Assembly (NCBI GenBank): GCA_944472135.2
Contig: OX235270.1
Coordinates: 73,355,168 to 73,419,167 of the forward strand
DNA length: 64,000 nucleotides
Origin: Trichobilharzia regenti
Taxonomy: Eukaryota; Platyhelminthes; Trematoda; Strigeidida; Schistosomatidae
Reading direction: 5' to 3'
The position numbers were made by a program, and so were the translations under genes. The notes beneath the pieces were generated by a model that saw only the letters and a program-made list of their open reading frames with translations, searched no databases and had not been told where the DNA came from. Shown piece by piece: positions 11,417 to 24,091 of the stretch; positions within the stretch are counted from its first letter, which is position 1, and each line of letters starts with the position of its first letter.

Positions 11417-14284
11417 TTAGTCCTCAAAATGAACGTAGCGAGCCGGTTTACTGATTTGCCGACCACTACGTGTGTGATATGGAGGGAGGATAAGACTTGG
11501 TGCCGGTGGAGGGGAATCGGATGTTTGATTATTTGATTGCGCAGCTGCCGATGTAGATTCGAAGTCGTTGTCGGTGTATGCGGGTTTGATTCGATCAATT
11601 GAAACAGTCTCTCGTCTTCCATTCTTGTTCACTGTAAAGTGTTTGTCTGAACGTTTAATAACTTGAAAGGGTCCTTCGTATGGAGGTTGCAATCCTTTTC
11701 TGATGGCGTCGACTCGAATGAAGACGAATTTGCAAGTTTGTAGATGTTTGTTGATCTGATCTCTTCGGGGAGATTGTCGAGGTGCTGTTGGTTGAAGTTG
11801 AAGCATTTGTCTAGTTAATCGGTTAGTGAAGTCGGCAATGTTCACGTCTGTGGAATCGGCTGAGGGGACTAGCTGTCCAGGCAAGGTTAGGTTGGTGCCA
11901 TAGACAAGTTGAGCCGGTGTACATCCTAAATCTTCTTTGATAGTAGAACGGATACCAAGTAAAATCAAAGGTAAGTATTCACTCCACTTAGATGTATCAT
12001 TCTGCGCCATCAGGGAGCTTTTCAGTTGTCTGTGGAATCTTTCCACTAGACCATTCGCTGCCGGATGATAGGCTGTTGTGGAGATATGTTTCACTCCCAG
12101 AAGTCTCGTCAGTTCGCGAAAGAGTGTCGATTGGAATTGAGGACCGCGGTCGGATGTAATAGTAGTTGGTACACCGTAGTTTGACACCCAACGGTCGAGA
12201 AAAACTAAAGCAACGTTTTCAGCAGATATGTCGTTTAAGGGGCATGCAATAGCCCAACGAGTAAATCTATCAATCGCTGTCAGGATATGTGTATATCCCC
12301 TTGATGTTGGCAATGGTCCCACGATATCTATATGGATATGCTGAAATCTCCTTTCGGGTAATTCAAACGTCTTCGGGGTTGTAATAGTGTGGCGGTGTAC
12401 TTTGGAGCATTGGCATTGGATACATTCTCGTGCCCATCTCCGAATGTCAGAGTTCATTTTAGGCCACACGAAGCGTTCGCTGATCAGTCTGACCGTGGCG
12501 CGTACTCCAGGGTGAGAAAGCGAATGTAAATGTTCGAACAATGCTTTTCGGCAACTGAGAGGGACAAATGGACGATTAGTGCCGGTAGATACATCGCAGA
12601 CTATGGTTGCATCTGATAAGGGGATAGGCACATCTTTGAGCTGTAAGGAAGAGTTTCTGCGGCAGGTTTGGAGTTCAACGTCATCTTTTTGTAATTGAGC
12701 CATACGATCAAGACTGATGTCTACCGACGTTTGGAGCTGGTTAATGTCACTTCTTGAAAGAGAATCGGCTACCACGTTCGCATCCCCTTTGATGTACTGA
12801 ATGTCGGTTGAAAATTGGGAGATATAATCCAACTGTCTGGCTTCTCTAGGGGAGTGTTTATCAAGTGAAGTAGTGAAAGCATGACACAGGGGCTTGTGGT
12901 CAGTAAAAATAGTGAAATGCCGGCCCTGTAGTAAGTAACTGAAATGCTTCACTGCAAGATATATGGCCAGCAATTCTCTCCCAAAAGTGCTGTATCGTGT
13001 CTGAGCCGGTTCCAACTTCTTAGAAAAGAATGCGAGTGGGGTGACTTCGCCCTTCATCTTTTGTTGTAATACTGCCCCTACAGCTACTTGGGAGGCATCT
13101 GTGCACAAAATAAGCGACGCTTCGGGGTTGATATGGGATAGCATAGTGACTCTGGATAAGGCATCTTTTGCGTTGCAAAATGATTCGCGTGCTTCAGCTG
13201 ACCACTGAAACTTTTTAGGATCATTTTTAAGGAGGTCGGTTAACGGCTGGACGATGGAGGCACACGAAGGAATGAAACGCCGATAGAAATTAAACATCCC
13301 CAAAAAACGTCTGACCTTCTTGAGTGAATCTGGTTCGGGGAAGTTTTTGATGGACTCTATCTTTTCCTCCGTAGGCGTAATACCATTCGCGGTTATGTGG
13401 TGTCCCAGAAACTGTATAGAGGAGACACCGAATATGCACTTTTTGGGGTTAATGACGACTCCATATTGCTCAAATCGTTGAAATAAGATGGTGAGGTGAT
13501 CAGTATGTTCTTCGGGCGACGAGCTAGCAATTAAAACGTCATCGATATATACAAATACAAAGTCCAAACCTTGTGTGACCTGATCCATGAAACGTTGGAA
13601 GGATTGTGCTGCGTTCTTTAGGCCAAATGGCATGCGGAGAAATTCAAACAAACCGAAAGGTGTGATGATGGCCGTTTTTTCGATATCCTCTTGGGCAACT
13701 GGTATTTGGTGATAGGCCCTGACCAAGTCTACTTTAGAAAAAATGGTTTTTCCGTGTAATGTCAGGGAGAAATCATGAAGATGAGGAATAGGATAACGGT
13801 CGGGAACTGTGGCATTGTTTAAATGTCGGTAATCCCCACATGGCCTCCAATCATGATCAGCTTTAGGCACCATGTGTAAGGGCGAAGACCAAGGACTATT
13901 GGAGGGTCTGATGATGCCGAGCTGCATCATGTGTTCAAATTCTGCCTTGGCTGCTGCCAATTTGTCCGGGGGTAATCTACGGGGACGAGCACGAACTGGT
14001 TGACCCGTAGTAACTATCTTGTGAGTAACTGTGTGAGGGACGTCCTCGATGTTGTACGACGGCTTAAGAATTTTAGGGAAACGGTGAAGTAGGGAGGAAA
14101 AAGGGCAATCTGCTGGTCTTTCAATACTGATATTATAGACAGAATAGCTGGAGATAATTCCATGGATCTTTAGATGGGTGTTGTTATCAATCAGTTTTTT
14201 ATTGTTGACGTCAACTAACAGGTTGAAATTACTCAAGAATGATTGCTGAAAGACAGTTATCCTTTTCAAGTGTGCCAGTTTCAA
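11417..14284 (-). CDS. Gypsy (CsRn1/Boudicca-like) pol: RT, RNase H, integrase
   Basis: An uninterrupted 955-codon frame. RT (about residues 90-270) carries [17 protein letters not shown], motif [16 protein letters not shown] and motif [10 protein letters not shown]. RNase H (about 370-490) shows [14 protein letters not shown], the glutamate in [18 protein letters not shown] and NVVADSLSR. Integrase (about 570-780) has an HHCC-type zinc region ending CIQCQC and the triad in [17 protein letters not shown] and NGLVERFHR. The C terminus ends [10 protein letters not shown]. The first 60 residues are the linker after protease ([15 protein letters not shown]); protease and gag are missing, so the ATG at 14284 is probably not native. 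The key catalytic residues I can see are all present. Loss of the 5' half means it could act only if transcribed from outside and complemented. Confidence 0.92.
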   Translation of the reverse strand: MKLAHLKRITVFQQSFLSNFNLLVDVNNKKLIDNNTHLKIHGIISSYSVYNISIERPADCPFSSLLHRFPKILKPSYNIEDVPHTVTHKIVTTGQPVRARPRRLPPDKLAAAKAEFEHMMQLGIIRPSNSPWSSPLHMVPKADHDWRPCGDYRHLNNATVPDRYPIPHLHDFSLTLHGKTIFSKVDLVRAYHQIPVAQEDIEKTAIITPFGLFEFLRMPFGLKNAAQSFQRFMDQVTQGLDFVFVYIDDVLIASSSPEEHTDHLTILFQRFEQYGVVINPKKCIFGVSSIQFLGHHITANGITPTEEKIESIKNFPEPDSLKKVRRFLGMFNFYRRFIPSCASIVQPLTDLLKNDPKKFQWSAEARESFCNAKDALSRVTMLSHINPEASLILCTDASQVAVGAVLQQKMKGEVTPLAFFSKKLEPAQTRYSTFGRELLAIYLAVKHFSYLLQGRHFTIFTDHKPLCHAFTTSLDKHSPREARQLDYISQFSTDIQYIKGDANVVADSLSRSDINQLQTSVDISLDRMAQLQKDDVELQTCRRNSSLQLKDVPIPLSDATIVCDVSTGTNRPFVPLSCRKALFEHLHSLSHPGVRATVRLISERFVWPKMNSDIRRWARECIQCQCSKVHRHTITTPKTFELPERRFQHIHIDIVGPLPTSRGYTHILTAIDRFTRWAIACPLNDISAENVALVFLDRWVSNYGVPTTITSDRGPQFQSTLFRELTRLLGVKHISTTAYHPAANGLVERFHRQLKSSLMAQNDTSKWSEYLPLILLGIRSTIKEDLGCTPAQLVYGTNLTLPGQLVPSADSTDVNIADFTNRLTRQMLQLQPTAPRQSPRRDQINKHLQTCKFVFIRVDAIRKGLQPPYEGPFQVIKRSDKHFTVNKNGRRETVSIDRIKPAYTDNDFESTSAAAQSNNQTSDSPPPAPSLILPPYHTRSGRQISKPARYVHFED

Positions 14285-14953
14285 CGACTAAATATCAGCT
14301 GTAAAAAACGATGGTGTGAACTAGTGAACAGTGCACACGTCATCTGACGGATATTCAGATATCACGTCTATGCAAAAGATGAGGGTGATTTGGAAACTTT
14401 GAGATGGATCTTTTGTAGCGGGATCAACGTTTTGTTAGCATATTCCAAACAAATGAAGTGGTTAGCACACTTGACTATCCACACTCCATCTTCTTAAATT
14501 ATGGATGAGTGCAGATTATATCATCTGCCTAATTTCATTGTGAATGCAATTTTATGAAATAGCATACGAAGAGTTTTCACCTCTTCATTTATAAAGATAT
14601 TAAAAACACAGAATCTTGATTATTGGTTGTAACCAAAGTTTGGTTTGCAGAAAGGTGTGTTTGACAGCACACGTCACTTTTATTCGTAAGATAACATCAA
14701 TCCAGTAGTGAGTTGTTCGTTTTACATTCCAAAGAAACTCTAAGTTGTATATCACAGTATAGTTACGTTCATCTTAGTGTAACAGAAATTCTATCTCCTT
14801 GTATTGTATTTAATCAAAATTACGAAATATTTGGTTTGTATAGATAGCTTGGGCTACTTCAACGGGATACATTTTTGTATATTTGTTATAGACGACGTGA
14901 TTCTAGATTAATGAGACATTTTCCCTCCTAACCTTTATTTCTTTTCCACTAAG
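14285..14953. other. Unassigned sequence left of gene 1 exons
   Basis: The CsRn1/Boudicca-like element is truncated near 14240-14285 and no 5' LTR follows. The rest is AT-rich with no exon that I could support; it should be intron or upstream sequence of gene 1. Confidence 0.4.
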
Positions 14954-15055
14954 GAATGTGAATCAAAACTACGGGATACTCAAACTCAGTGCGAGGTCTT
15001 GAAAAGCCATCTCGATTCTACGAGAAATGAACGCGGGAATTCTGCATTTTCTGAG
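14954..15055 (+). CDS. Gene 1 coiled-coil protein, exon a
   Basis: First recognisable exon of a host gene spread over 17 kb. A pyrimidine-rich tract and AG (14952-14953) precede 34 codons, and GT follows at 15056. Only one frame is open; it encodes ESKLRDTQTQCEVLKSHLDS, charged and heptad-like. Both ends are phase 0. Joined to the other exons the protein is about 290 residues, mostly coiled coil with a Thr/Ser-rich tail, which suggests a structural, cytoskeletal or ciliary scaffold role. I do not recognise the family and give no symbol. Earlier exons, including the start codon, are not found. The exon lies between a truncated Gypsy element and an RTE remnant, so it would be easy to miss. Confidence 0.68.
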
Positions 15056-15204
15056 GTTGGTTTATGATCCAATGTTTTGTTAAGTATTTTTTTGAAAATA
15101 TAATGTGTATGTATATCTAACACTCAACAGGAGTTAAGTCTACATAGACGGCTTACTAAATGACTGACTTTGTCTTCAACGTATGACTTCTCAGGAAATT
15201 GCAG

Positions 15205-15240
15205 CAGCTCAAGTTTTTACACTTCATATCGCATACTAAG
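15205..15240 (+). CDS. Gene 1, possible 36-base exon b
   Basis: A strong donor (AAG|GTAGGT at 15241) and an AG at 15203-15204 bound 12 codons, QLKFLHFISHTK, phase 0 at both ends and so compatible with its neighbours. An upstream AG (15193-15194) would bring in a stop. It could also be skipped or be chance. Confidence 0.35.
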
Positions 15241-15389
15241 GTAGGTAGAGGGAGAAAGTCCTAGAAAATATAATGAACGGAAATGTAGTAGAGAAGAAAA
15301 TAAGTACATGGAGAGTAATGAGAAGTTGATGTATCTGCTAAGTGTATGTATCACATAGAAGAATTTTGAGCCACGATACCAACAGTCTG

Positions 15390-16860
15390 AAGTCATCGGT
15401 TCTTACTATCTTGTAGACTTCAAACGGGCAGTTTACACCTCCCTACTTGGCTTAAATCAACAGTTAACGACTTCATGGATTCATGTCTTGTTTTGGTTTG
15501 ACCGTTCTTTACTTTTCTACAGCTTAATCCTATGTCAGTCAACATTCCCGGATTGGGGATTCCGATGGATTGTTGTGCGTAACACGTGTCCTAATCATCT
15601 TAATCGATGTGGCTTCACAACCTCATCGATTTTCCATTTTTATCTAACAGTTGGTCTTACCTCAGTATTCCTTCATTCATTTAATTTCATTTGATTGTTC
15701 ATTTAACACGGGTGATGGAAGGAACACGTTAGATAAAGACAGTCAGCCCATTTAGGTCTTCCACTTTCACAGCCATAAAGGTAGAGTGAGTAAAGTGTGA
15801 AATACATATACGTCCTTCAATTGATAGCCGGATCACGTCTATGTGAGGGATGACATAAATTACCGAATGCCACACGAGCCCTTTGTATCCTTGTTGACAC
15901 TTCGTCATCATCCAGCCTATTAGGCTTAATGTGACTTCCCCTGATCACATCATTCGTTGTTTTTTATACTAAGAGTCGGTACAGACTAGTCCTGCAGGAT
16001 TATCTCACATTTGACATAGCATGTCGAACACACCAAGATTTAAGCTCAAAGTGTTTAGGAGACTACATTTTGTCAGTGTTTTCATCTAGAAGAACAATGT
16101 CATCGGCATGGTGTAAATCGACAAAACTGTTCTCTGATAACAAATCACTCCCTACGTCGTTACATCAGTTAGTGCATCCGATAAAATTAGAGAAAAATGA
16201 GAAAAATTGTGCATCTTTGATGAATATCATTGGTTGTTGTTGTTACTTCATATGATAACTCTCCACAAGCTCTTACAGGGCTGAATGAGCTGAAGTGGAG
16301 CGCCTGGACTGGTGCGATATGCCTTCTTGGCACTCCCTTAATCTAACAAAGGACATATTGAGCGAAGAAATACATTCCTTTTCGTTTAGTTCCTGATCGC
16401 ATCGGCTGGCTCCACACTAATATACTGTTTTTTACATCAAAATGTTTTACCAATCAAGTGGTTATTCTAGTTATTCAGTTTTAAGTATAGGCGGGGGTGG
16501 GTTGACATGAAGAGGTTGTTGTTTTTTCTAAATGCGTAAATGGAATTCGGAAGTTACTGAAGCTCCCCTAATCGTGAGACATTACCGCACTACCTCTCTG
16601 TGGAGAAAGTGGAGTGCCGCTTTCAGGTCAAGGAACTAGGCATGTGTTGCTGAACATTGGTAAGTGTACCTGTGTTCAAGAGTGTCTAACGTCGGGAATA
16701 TGGTGATAACATTCGTCCGAGTCTAAAACCTGTATGGTTTTCATGGATCTGTCTCTCCTGAGCAGCGTCTAGTCTACGCATGACTAGCATAAAATTTTAG
16801 ACATTATGTTAGTAAGGTAGATCCCTCTACAATCATCATTATAAACTCGAGTACACAACG
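15390..16860 (-). mobile_element. RTE-type LINE (group 2) remnant in gene 1 intron
   Basis: Minus-strand pieces of the RT region and C terminus of RTE group 2: a motif C remnant HADDIVLL (about 16110), the conserved C-terminal tract near 15480 and a thumb/palm remnant near 16730-16850 matching 49480-49560. It is heavily decayed, with unrelated sequence between the pieces. Confidence 0.6.
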
Positions 16861-17341
16861 ACGCTGAATGCTCTAATGTAAAGCCAACTGGATGGTTCAT
16901 CCTTCCGAAATCTCCATTAATGGTATCAGAGTTGATGGGTGGATAGATTGGTAGAAGACGTAGAATGTACCTGTAGAATAGTGAGGAGAAAGCAAAAAGA
17001 TGGATGGAATGTTATGGAAGTGTGTAAGGGTTATCACCCCCGGCTGACCATACCATGGACAGAAGTCAGTTTCTTCTCGGAATACCTGAAAAAGTAAGGG
17101 GATTAGTGTTGTGTGATTCCAAAGCCCTGGGTGTAACTCCTTTAGACCAGTTACACACACCCAGACTTAAACTCGTAGCCGTATGATATATAAAGGCATT
17201 CATATATTAGCATGGTGTGATATATCTTAGTGGTTTGTGTTTTTACTGAAGTTACATACTGTTTTCTTAACACAATTGTGGCTGTCAGTCAAAGGAAATG
17301 TGTTTTGCTGCATTTCAGTATAATATTTAAATAAATTTTAG
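16861..17341. other. Unassigned intron sequence of gene 1
   Basis: No domain or repeat recognised. The last bases, AAATTTTAG, form the acceptor of the next exon. Confidence 0.4.
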
Positions 17342-17452
17342 CTTGAAGATCGACGCCGACGTGCTGAAAAACGGATTGTTCGACAGCGCGAGATGATCAG
17401 TCAATTGAAAGTAGATTTGCAGCGTTTAAAGACAGAAAATAGGCGTAAATAT
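17342..17452 (+). CDS. Gene 1 coiled-coil protein, exon c
   Basis: AG (17340-17341) and a consensus donor (TAT|GTAAGT) bound 37 codons, phase 0 at both ends. The product contains RRRRAEKRIVRQREMISQLK and then LQRLKTENRRKY: highly charged, with leucines and isoleucines at heptad spacing, as expected for a coiled coil. The next exon begins in the same phase. Confidence 0.82.
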
Positions 17453-17682
17453 GTAAGTTATGCACAAGGTGAAAATGTTTCCTTATTGATGACTACAATT
17501 TGTTTGTAACTTCCAGTCTATTTTGTTTATTGACATATTCTGATTTACGTTATACTTTCACACCTCGGACATTTTATGTATAAGAGGTGAAGGTAGGCGT
17601 TTCAGAATGGTGTTACTCATTTGTTAGATAATTTGAACATTATATTCGGACGCGTCATTTAACTTTTCAAAGTGCTTACAAC

Positions 17683-17997
17683 CGTGGCGAGGTGAGAGGT
17701 GGCTGGCTGCTAGTCAAAATTGGTGGACAGCAGTAACTTATGTCAATGTTTATGTCTCCAATTTTGGTCGTGAGAAAAATGAGAACAAAGGCTTTGCGTA
17801 GGCGGATACAGTTAACATACAGATGAAAGAAACAGTCATAAAGAGATGAAAGATCAACTTTCAGTGAGAAACAACCAATCAAAAGACTGTATTTTTCTGC
17901 TAACAATAATCTATAATATGTACATGGAAATCTACAAGTATGTGTTGATATCCATAATAAACGATCTGTTGCCTGGCCCTTGTCTTCTGTTGTTACA
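17683..17997 (+). repeat. Solo LTR, 4-bp-duplication family, copy 1
   Basis: The repeat starts CGTGG (mutated TGTGG), ends TGTTACA and is flanked by a 4-bp duplication CAAC (17679-17682 and 17998-18001). An AATAAA lies shortly before the 3' end (CATAATAAACG), which suggests this strand is sense. Other copies are at 18239, 39850, 43509 and 50811. No internal coding region is attached. Confidence 0.75.
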
Positions 17998-18238
17998 CAA
18001 CTATCGGATACAAAAACATCCTGCACAAGTGAGAACAATTGAACATTCATCAGCGGGGAAGTCTTCAACTCAGAGTAGGCTAGTTCCGTATTCGGTGAAC
18101 AGAATTATGCAGGATGAAGCTTTATGAAACAGTGGGGAAGTTTTAAGTGGGGAGTACGACATTGCCAGTTATGGTGCCAGAGATGATGCAGGTTGATGTA
18201 TATTGCCTTAACTTACGAAACACCATTGGATATAAATT

Positions 18239-18576
18239 TGTAACGATAGACGACAAGGGCCTGACAACAGATCGTTTATTGAAAAAATTGAGAAATATTG
18301 ATAGATTTTTATGTACATTATTATGAGCGTTATTGTTGTTAGCAGAGAAGCAACGTCTTCTGATTGGTTGTGTTTCTTGCTGAAGGTTATTCTCTACTGC
18401 TTGTGACCATTTCTCAGAATGTTAAGCCATATGTCTAACATTAGGTCCTTTGTGATTGGTTGGTGAGTTCCTCAAGGTTAAGTTTTTTATTGTTTTTTCT
18501 CATGACTCCGATTCGGGAACTAACATCGACGTAAATTGGTTTCTGCAATTTTTGGCTTGCAGACAGCTCCCACCTT
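18239..18576 (-). repeat. Solo LTR, same family, copy 2
   Basis: Inverted relative to copy 1 and 240 bp away. It starts TGTAACGATAG and ends CACCTT (decayed CACCACA), flanked by AATT (18235-18238 and 18577-18580). It is more diverged than copy 1. Confidence 0.7.
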
Positions 18577-18865
18577 AATTTAAGTGATATCATAATACTA
18601 AAACTGTAGTTCTTGCTTTGTTCAAATTCATTGAGGGGAATAAATGTATGAAATAATGCTAATTATAGAACACGATTTAAGTAAATACGTATTGTCAGTC
18701 AATTCTCATCAAGCTGTACATTTACATGATGAAATATCAGTCATAGGCATTTGAATTAATACTGTTAGTAAAATATCCAGGATCAGAGTGTAGAGAAGCG
18801 AATTAATGGATAACAATCGACGTGATCATCATTATCATGATAATAACAAGGATAAATTTGTTCAA

Positions 18866-19365
18866 GTCTGTCTATCTGTTTTCGACATAGAACTTTGCAC
18901 CAGTGTGCAGCAGTTCAAGTCGCCACACTCCCCTCCATGTAGTACACAAAGCAAGAGAAGAAAGTAGAAGAAATGCATAATATGGGCAGTAAACAGAGGT
19001 GTGAGACAAAGGAATAGTAATGACGAAGAACAATATAGTTTCATTGGAAATCATAAGTCACAAGGAGTGGATGCATCTGCGCCAGCCATTGAGTGAAAGC
19101 GATTTTGAGCCATGTCACCAATTGTTTCCAACCATGGGTTTTTACCGTCCCGAGGACCCCAACCAGTCAGGAAGTCTACACCTTCCTACGTGGCTGGATT
19201 AAACTAACTGTTGTAGATTTCATTGACTGATGAGGCCATGTTTTGGTTCGACCTCCTCTAGCTTTTTTCCAGCCTGACCCTATATCAGCTAACATTGTAT
19301 GTTGTCGAGGAAGGCGATGACTAGGCATACGTAACACATGCCCTAGCCATCTCATCCACAATTGT
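18866..19365 (-). mobile_element. RTE-type LINE (group 2), 3' end
   Basis: Minus-strand C terminus (RWLGHVLRMPSHRLPRQHT, then SGWKKARGGRTKTW) followed by the 3' UTR and a short (AGAC)n-like tail near 18866-18885. It is nearly identical to the + strand copy at 30795-31283. It is 5'-truncated, as LINE insertions usually are. Confidence 0.85.
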
Positions 19366-19574
19366 TATCGTGTCACAAATGATAATTTCAGTATGCATGG
19401 TATTGAACAATATCGCCTGTGATTTAACTGAAGTTCTCAGTGCTACTTAAGTGATATATGCTCACTTATTGTAAGAATGTAGTGTTGTTAGCTATCGTGG
19501 TTTACACTACATGACGCTGTAAATTTATTTTCCAACTTCGATGTTTACGGCTTTTTTCTCTCATCAGTTTGAAC

Positions 19575-19578
<4 letters not shown>

Positions 19579-19608
<30 letters not shown>
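19579..19608. repeat. (TA)n microsatellite
   Basis: About 15 TA units just upstream of the acceptor of gene 1 exon d. Confidence 0.95.
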
Positions 19609-19610
<2 letters not shown>

Positions 19611-19623
19611 CCTTTCATTACAG

Positions 19624-19758
19624 AATGATTATGTTGCGAAAATGATGAAAAAATATACCAGTCAAGATGGAATAAATAAATTATTAGCTGAAAGAGAGCG
19701 TTTACTCCAGGAGAATGCAAGACTTATGCATGAAGTACAAATATTCGAAGAAATGGAG
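19624..19758 (+). CDS. Gene 1 coiled-coil protein, exon d
   Basis: The acceptor TTACAG and the donor GAG|GTTTGT bound 45 codons, phase 0 at both ends. The product begins NDYVAKMMKKYTSQDGINKL and continues LAERERLLQENARLMHEVQ, a clear amphipathic helix. A polymorphic-looking TA tract ends about 15 bases before the acceptor and may affect branch point or splicing strength. Confidence 0.85.
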
Positions 19759-20109
19759 GTTTGTTGTATTTGAATTTGATTTATTGACTTATTGATTTGT
19801 TCAGTATCGAACTTTTTATATATTGATCGATAGAGAATGAAGAAAATATACTGACTAATTTTAAGACTGTTTAAAAATTCGCTTTAGTAGTACATTTGAC
19901 TTTGTCTTTATTCGACTGTTATAAGGACTTTGTTTTTGGGTGAAATATCAATTCACCTGTGTTTATTAGCATGACTTGGTGATTCGCTTTTCAGTGGTGC
20001 AACACTATTAATTCTGTAAAGCCATCCACAAGTTGTCATTTGAAGTGAAGACAGGTATGTTTATTGTTCTCATTTCTGTTCAATTTCATCATAGATGTGC
20101 TAATAAACT

Positions 20110-21255
20110 TAACCCTAAGTGACTTCAACCACAAGGAAATAACCTCGTTGACTTAGAATATGCAGATAATGTAGTCTCTATTTCCATCTAGGTGAAAACG
20201 TTGACAAAATGCAGAGTCTTCTGAACACCTTGAGCTGAGCAGCAATCTTGGAACGTGTGGCGTGGAATTTGCTCCTGTCAAATGTAAGATGATACTACAG
20301 GACTGGATTACATCGACTACCCCTAGCTTGAAGAGAGAGGGTAGTGAAGTGGCTGGTGGAGCGTGTTGACTTATTTTGGAAGCTTCATCAGCCAACACCA
20401 GCGAACTGAAATCTCAGCACGGATACAGAAGACTCGTTTGGCATTTGCCTGCGAACTGACGCCACCTCTGGCGTAGACGTCATATCCGGTAGGCTTGGCA
20501 GTTCTCGCAGTCCTCCTTAAAGGTTGTCTGTGAGATATGGCCATTGCTAGTGGAAGACATGCAAAGGCTGGCTAGCAGTCTTTCATCAAAGGTGTCTGTG
20601 TTCTATCTCCCGTGTTAGGTGATATAATAGGGTGAGTATTGTTGAGGTTAGGCTTCTGTCGAGTACTAGTTGAGGGGGGATTCAATCATCGACGAGGTTG
20701 TGAAGTTACATCGACTGAGATGGCTAGGAGATGTGTTACGCTCACTTATCGATCTCATTCCTCGACGAGCAACATTAGCTGGTGGCATAGGATTAGCTTT
20801 GAAAAGAGAAAGCTAGTAGTGGTCAAACCAAAACTAAAAGATCAGTTAATGAAATATGTAACAGTTAGTCTGAGCCACGTATGGTGGTGCAGACTACCTG
20901 GCTGTAGTCCTCTCGATTCTAAGGAGCAATGGCTGAAGACAATTAGTGATGATATGGCTCAAAATCTTCGTTGTCAATGGCTGGCGCACATGCATTCACT
21001 CTTTTTTGATTTGTCATAGCCAATAAAACTCAATTGTCCTTCCAAACTATTATTATTATTATTTATCTCTCACACTTCTATTTATTATCTGTATTTTAAA
21101 CCTCTCTCTTTACTCTCTTCTCTAACTTTGTGTACTACTTGGAGGGAGAGTGGCAACTGGAACTGCTGCACATGTGTGCGAAATTCTTTGTTGAAACTAG
21201 TCAGTGATGCACAAGTTTCAGACGATTCTGTAGGAATGTTGATTCCACATAGATG
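20110..21255 (+). mobile_element. RTE-type LINE (group 2) remnant
   Basis: A plus-strand copy lying in the gene 1 intron: NLVDLEYADN at the RT motif C (about 20150), the C-terminal region near 20640-20900, then the 3' UTR with the shared ACTTGGAGGGAGAGTGGCAAC block near 21140-21160 and no clear tail repeat. It contains many frame breaks. Confidence 0.75.
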
Positions 21256-21690
21256 GTGTAGCTTTTATACGTAAGACTCAGGTTGTAATCCCTTGGAAAA
21301 TCTGAGAGTGATTAGCTTCCGATATGTAATTTCATTGTATGCGTATTATTTCAGTGATATACATTAGGAGGTGTGGGCTTTGGCGTATTCGATTTATTGG
21401 AATTCGTAGAACGAATGCTGTGAACAATTTTCTTAACAGCTGTACCGGTAAATAAATTATTCGAATGAGTACACAGCCCAAAATTATAGACATTCTGTTG
21501 ACACATTGTCAGTTTTTCCCTGTTTGAATGGTACTCGTATTTCTTTTGAACAGAGCAAGAAGAAACATTGGCGCAGAATGATCTGGATCCGTTTTATTTC
21601 ATTTTTTCATGGTATAGTATGTAACTTTTGGAATTATTTATTTTTTTCACCGGTAATATGATATGTGTTAAATGTTTTTCTTCAATATAG

Positions 21691-21776
21691 TTGGATGGGA
21701 ACTGTGAAACTTTGAAGGTGGCAATGGCATTCAATCTTGTGGATAAAGGTCGCCAGGAGTTAATATCTACCCTAGT
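21691..21776 (+). CDS. Gene 1 coiled-coil protein, exon e
   Basis: AG (21689-21690) and a GTAAG donor (21777) bound 28 codons plus two bases, so the exon ends in phase 2. The product includes ETLKVAMAFNLVDKGRQELI. Choosing the donor one codon later would meet a TAA, so the phase-2 donor is the supported one. The next exon supplies exactly one base to complete Val. Confidence 0.8.
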
Positions 21777-21989
21777 GTAAGATGCGGTTTAGGTATTTTT
21801 GCTTTATTTAAACTGGTAATTGTGAGCTTTATTGGTAGAATAGTTAATAGGTTTTCTTCAAGATAACAGTTATTATTATTATTATTTTAATTATTATTAC
21901 TAATATATGATTTGGTAACGAGTTGAATATAGAGGGCTTCAACAGCACAACTTCATTTCATTCTTTTCTGTGAAGTTACTTTCAGTTGC

Positions 21990-23690
21990 CTTAACGATTG
22001 CCCAGAGGCTCTAATCTTGTCTTCACATGGTCTCCACCATGTCACACTCGGAATGATGTCCAACTCGTGGTTTCCCATATGGGTTCTCCTCGAGTCAAGT
22101 GTAAATCGGTCCAGCGTATTACTGTCTTCCCTCTCCCCACTCTCCGTCTACGGAATAATCCACTCCGCCACAATCAGGAATATCAGTAGTGACTGTAAGC
22201 AGTCTGGTTTTACTCCTGTCTTCACTTCGAAGGCATCTCTGTGTTTTCTGTTGTGAACCACGTGATATGTAGCGTTATCATTTAGCTGTTGAGTGAGGTT
22301 GATAAAGGTTTGCACACTTCACTCCGTAGTGTTCAAACAGTTTCAAAATTATTTCACAGTCTTTGATGTCGAAGGCTCTCTCAGAGTCGATGAAGTTGAG
22401 GTAGACATTTGACAGCCATGCTTCACTCTTTTCAATGCTCCGTATTCAGTGCATCAAGAGGAATTCAGCCTCGTTCTGCAGTTCTCCCCGACTTCTGTAG
22501 CTTGATTGCATTGAACACCTCTGCTTTAGTTGGAGGACTGGTGTTCTCTGATAGTTCTGTGGCTGTTGGTAGTTTTCCTGAATGGGTTGCAGGTGATGGT
22601 CGGCTCAAGAGTCATTTGGAGTGAACAACCCATTGTGTCCTATAATTCTCCACCGTGATAATCGGCTTCTCTTGGCTACCTTTTATTGGTTGCATAATCT
22701 GTGTTAATTAATCTGTTACCAGAGAGCGAGCAGCTTGGTTATCTGATATAATGTTCTGAGGTCTCCTTTGCCTGTGGCCTGCTTGTTCTGCTGCAGTTGT
22801 CGGCCAGTGTGTTGTAGAATAGTCCTGTGTCTTTGCTGTCACTCTTGTTCACTTCTTTATTCAGTGCGTTGTACGTTGAATTCAGCTTCTCTCCCTGTTT
22901 CACTATCTCTCCTTCCTTAATTAGCTTCCAGTACTCATAGAGAATGATTCCTTTCTTTTGCCTGTTCCTTCAAACTTAGACGGCTGTACAGGTTTCTTTG
23001 CATATAGCATTTCGAGAGTTCTAATGTTCTTCCACACAGGTTTCTCCGATGATGATACAGAATGTTTCTAACTTTGCCCTGATGGTTGCAGTGAAGGTGT
23101 CCTTTGTAGTTTCGTCCTTCAGTTTCTCAGTGTTGTACTTGAATTGTGGTCTGTTCCCAGTTGTTTTTCAATCTCTCAACTCCTCCTCGAAGGTCCCTTG
23201 AACCAAATGATGATACGAAGCTAAATCTTTTCCTCTTCTCAACTTTGTGTCTAGGAGAACGAATCTCCACTCTCTTTAGAACATTGAGATGAAGTCTATC
23301 TGGTTTTGGTGTATCTACTGTATGGTGAAACTAATGTCGATTTGCGTATGTCCTTGTTCTTGAACACCCTACTTCGAATTATTAAATCATTTGAACGTAC
23401 AGTGATCAGGGGCTGGTCCTACCTTCTCCTTCATTTTAGCCGAACGAGAGCCTCCCAACCCTTGATGGATTATCTTCCCAAGTTGTGTTTGCTTTTAGTT
23501 TGGTTTGGATTTATATCACCCATTTGGGGTTTTGATGCTTCCATTCGGTGTATTCTGCCTTACTGTTCGCAGTTGTCTATAGCAGTCTTCGTTCTCCTTC
23601 ACAGGACGCTCTGCGTTGTTTTAGGCGAGTAGAATTGGGTAATTGTAAATCTCTTCTATGGAGTAGAATCTTGGTGTCATTATCCGGGAG
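21990..23690 (-). mobile_element. RTE-type LINE (group 1) remnant
   Basis: Minus-strand remnant with RT blocks near 22010-22560 (NFIDSERAFD at motif A, about 22390), linker near 22800-23000 and endonuclease C-terminal part near 23100-23640. The order matches the 60630-63640 copy. It is badly frameshifted and lies in a gene 1 intron. Confidence 0.65.
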
Positions 23691-23699
23691 CAGATTAAT

Positions 23700-24091
23700 T
23701 CCCACTGTATAAGAGCCTTGGATAATGATTATGCTTACACCATAATAATGCTAATGATAATTTGTTTTATTCCAAAAACAGTACTAATGATACAGCAAGG
23801 AATTTTCAGCATTCAGTACAATATTGCATCTAATTTACTGAAAAACGACAAGAAGTATGATAAAAATAAACATTACATAATGATAATAAAACGTTATGGC
23901 AGCTACATGGCAAATTACTGTATGCAATACGGAGAAAAATATGCATAAAGTATAAAATTGTAGTAATAATAGTAATAACAACTTAAATAAAATAGCAAAG
24001 TTATAATTAAACGATAGAAAGTGTGACACCATATAATACAGAAAGATGAAACAATGAAAGGGTTGATTCACTTTGCTAATTACGTAGTAAC
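23700..24091. other. AT-rich sequence with TAATAA runs
   Basis: No coding signal. The base composition is very AT-rich; it may include the 3' UTR of the adjacent CR1-like LINE. Confidence 0.4.

Noticed and set aside
11417..14284. Long open frame as host gene
   Set aside because: Clear RT, RNase H and integrase motifs with adjacent polypurine tract and LTR show a retrotransposon.
16897..17160. 87-codon minus-strand frame in a gene 1 intron
   Set aside because: No recognisable motif; likely chance.
19222..19240. CTGATGAGGCC as hammerhead core
   Set aside because: Conserved part of RTE group 2 coding sequence; no GAA box or stem II follows.
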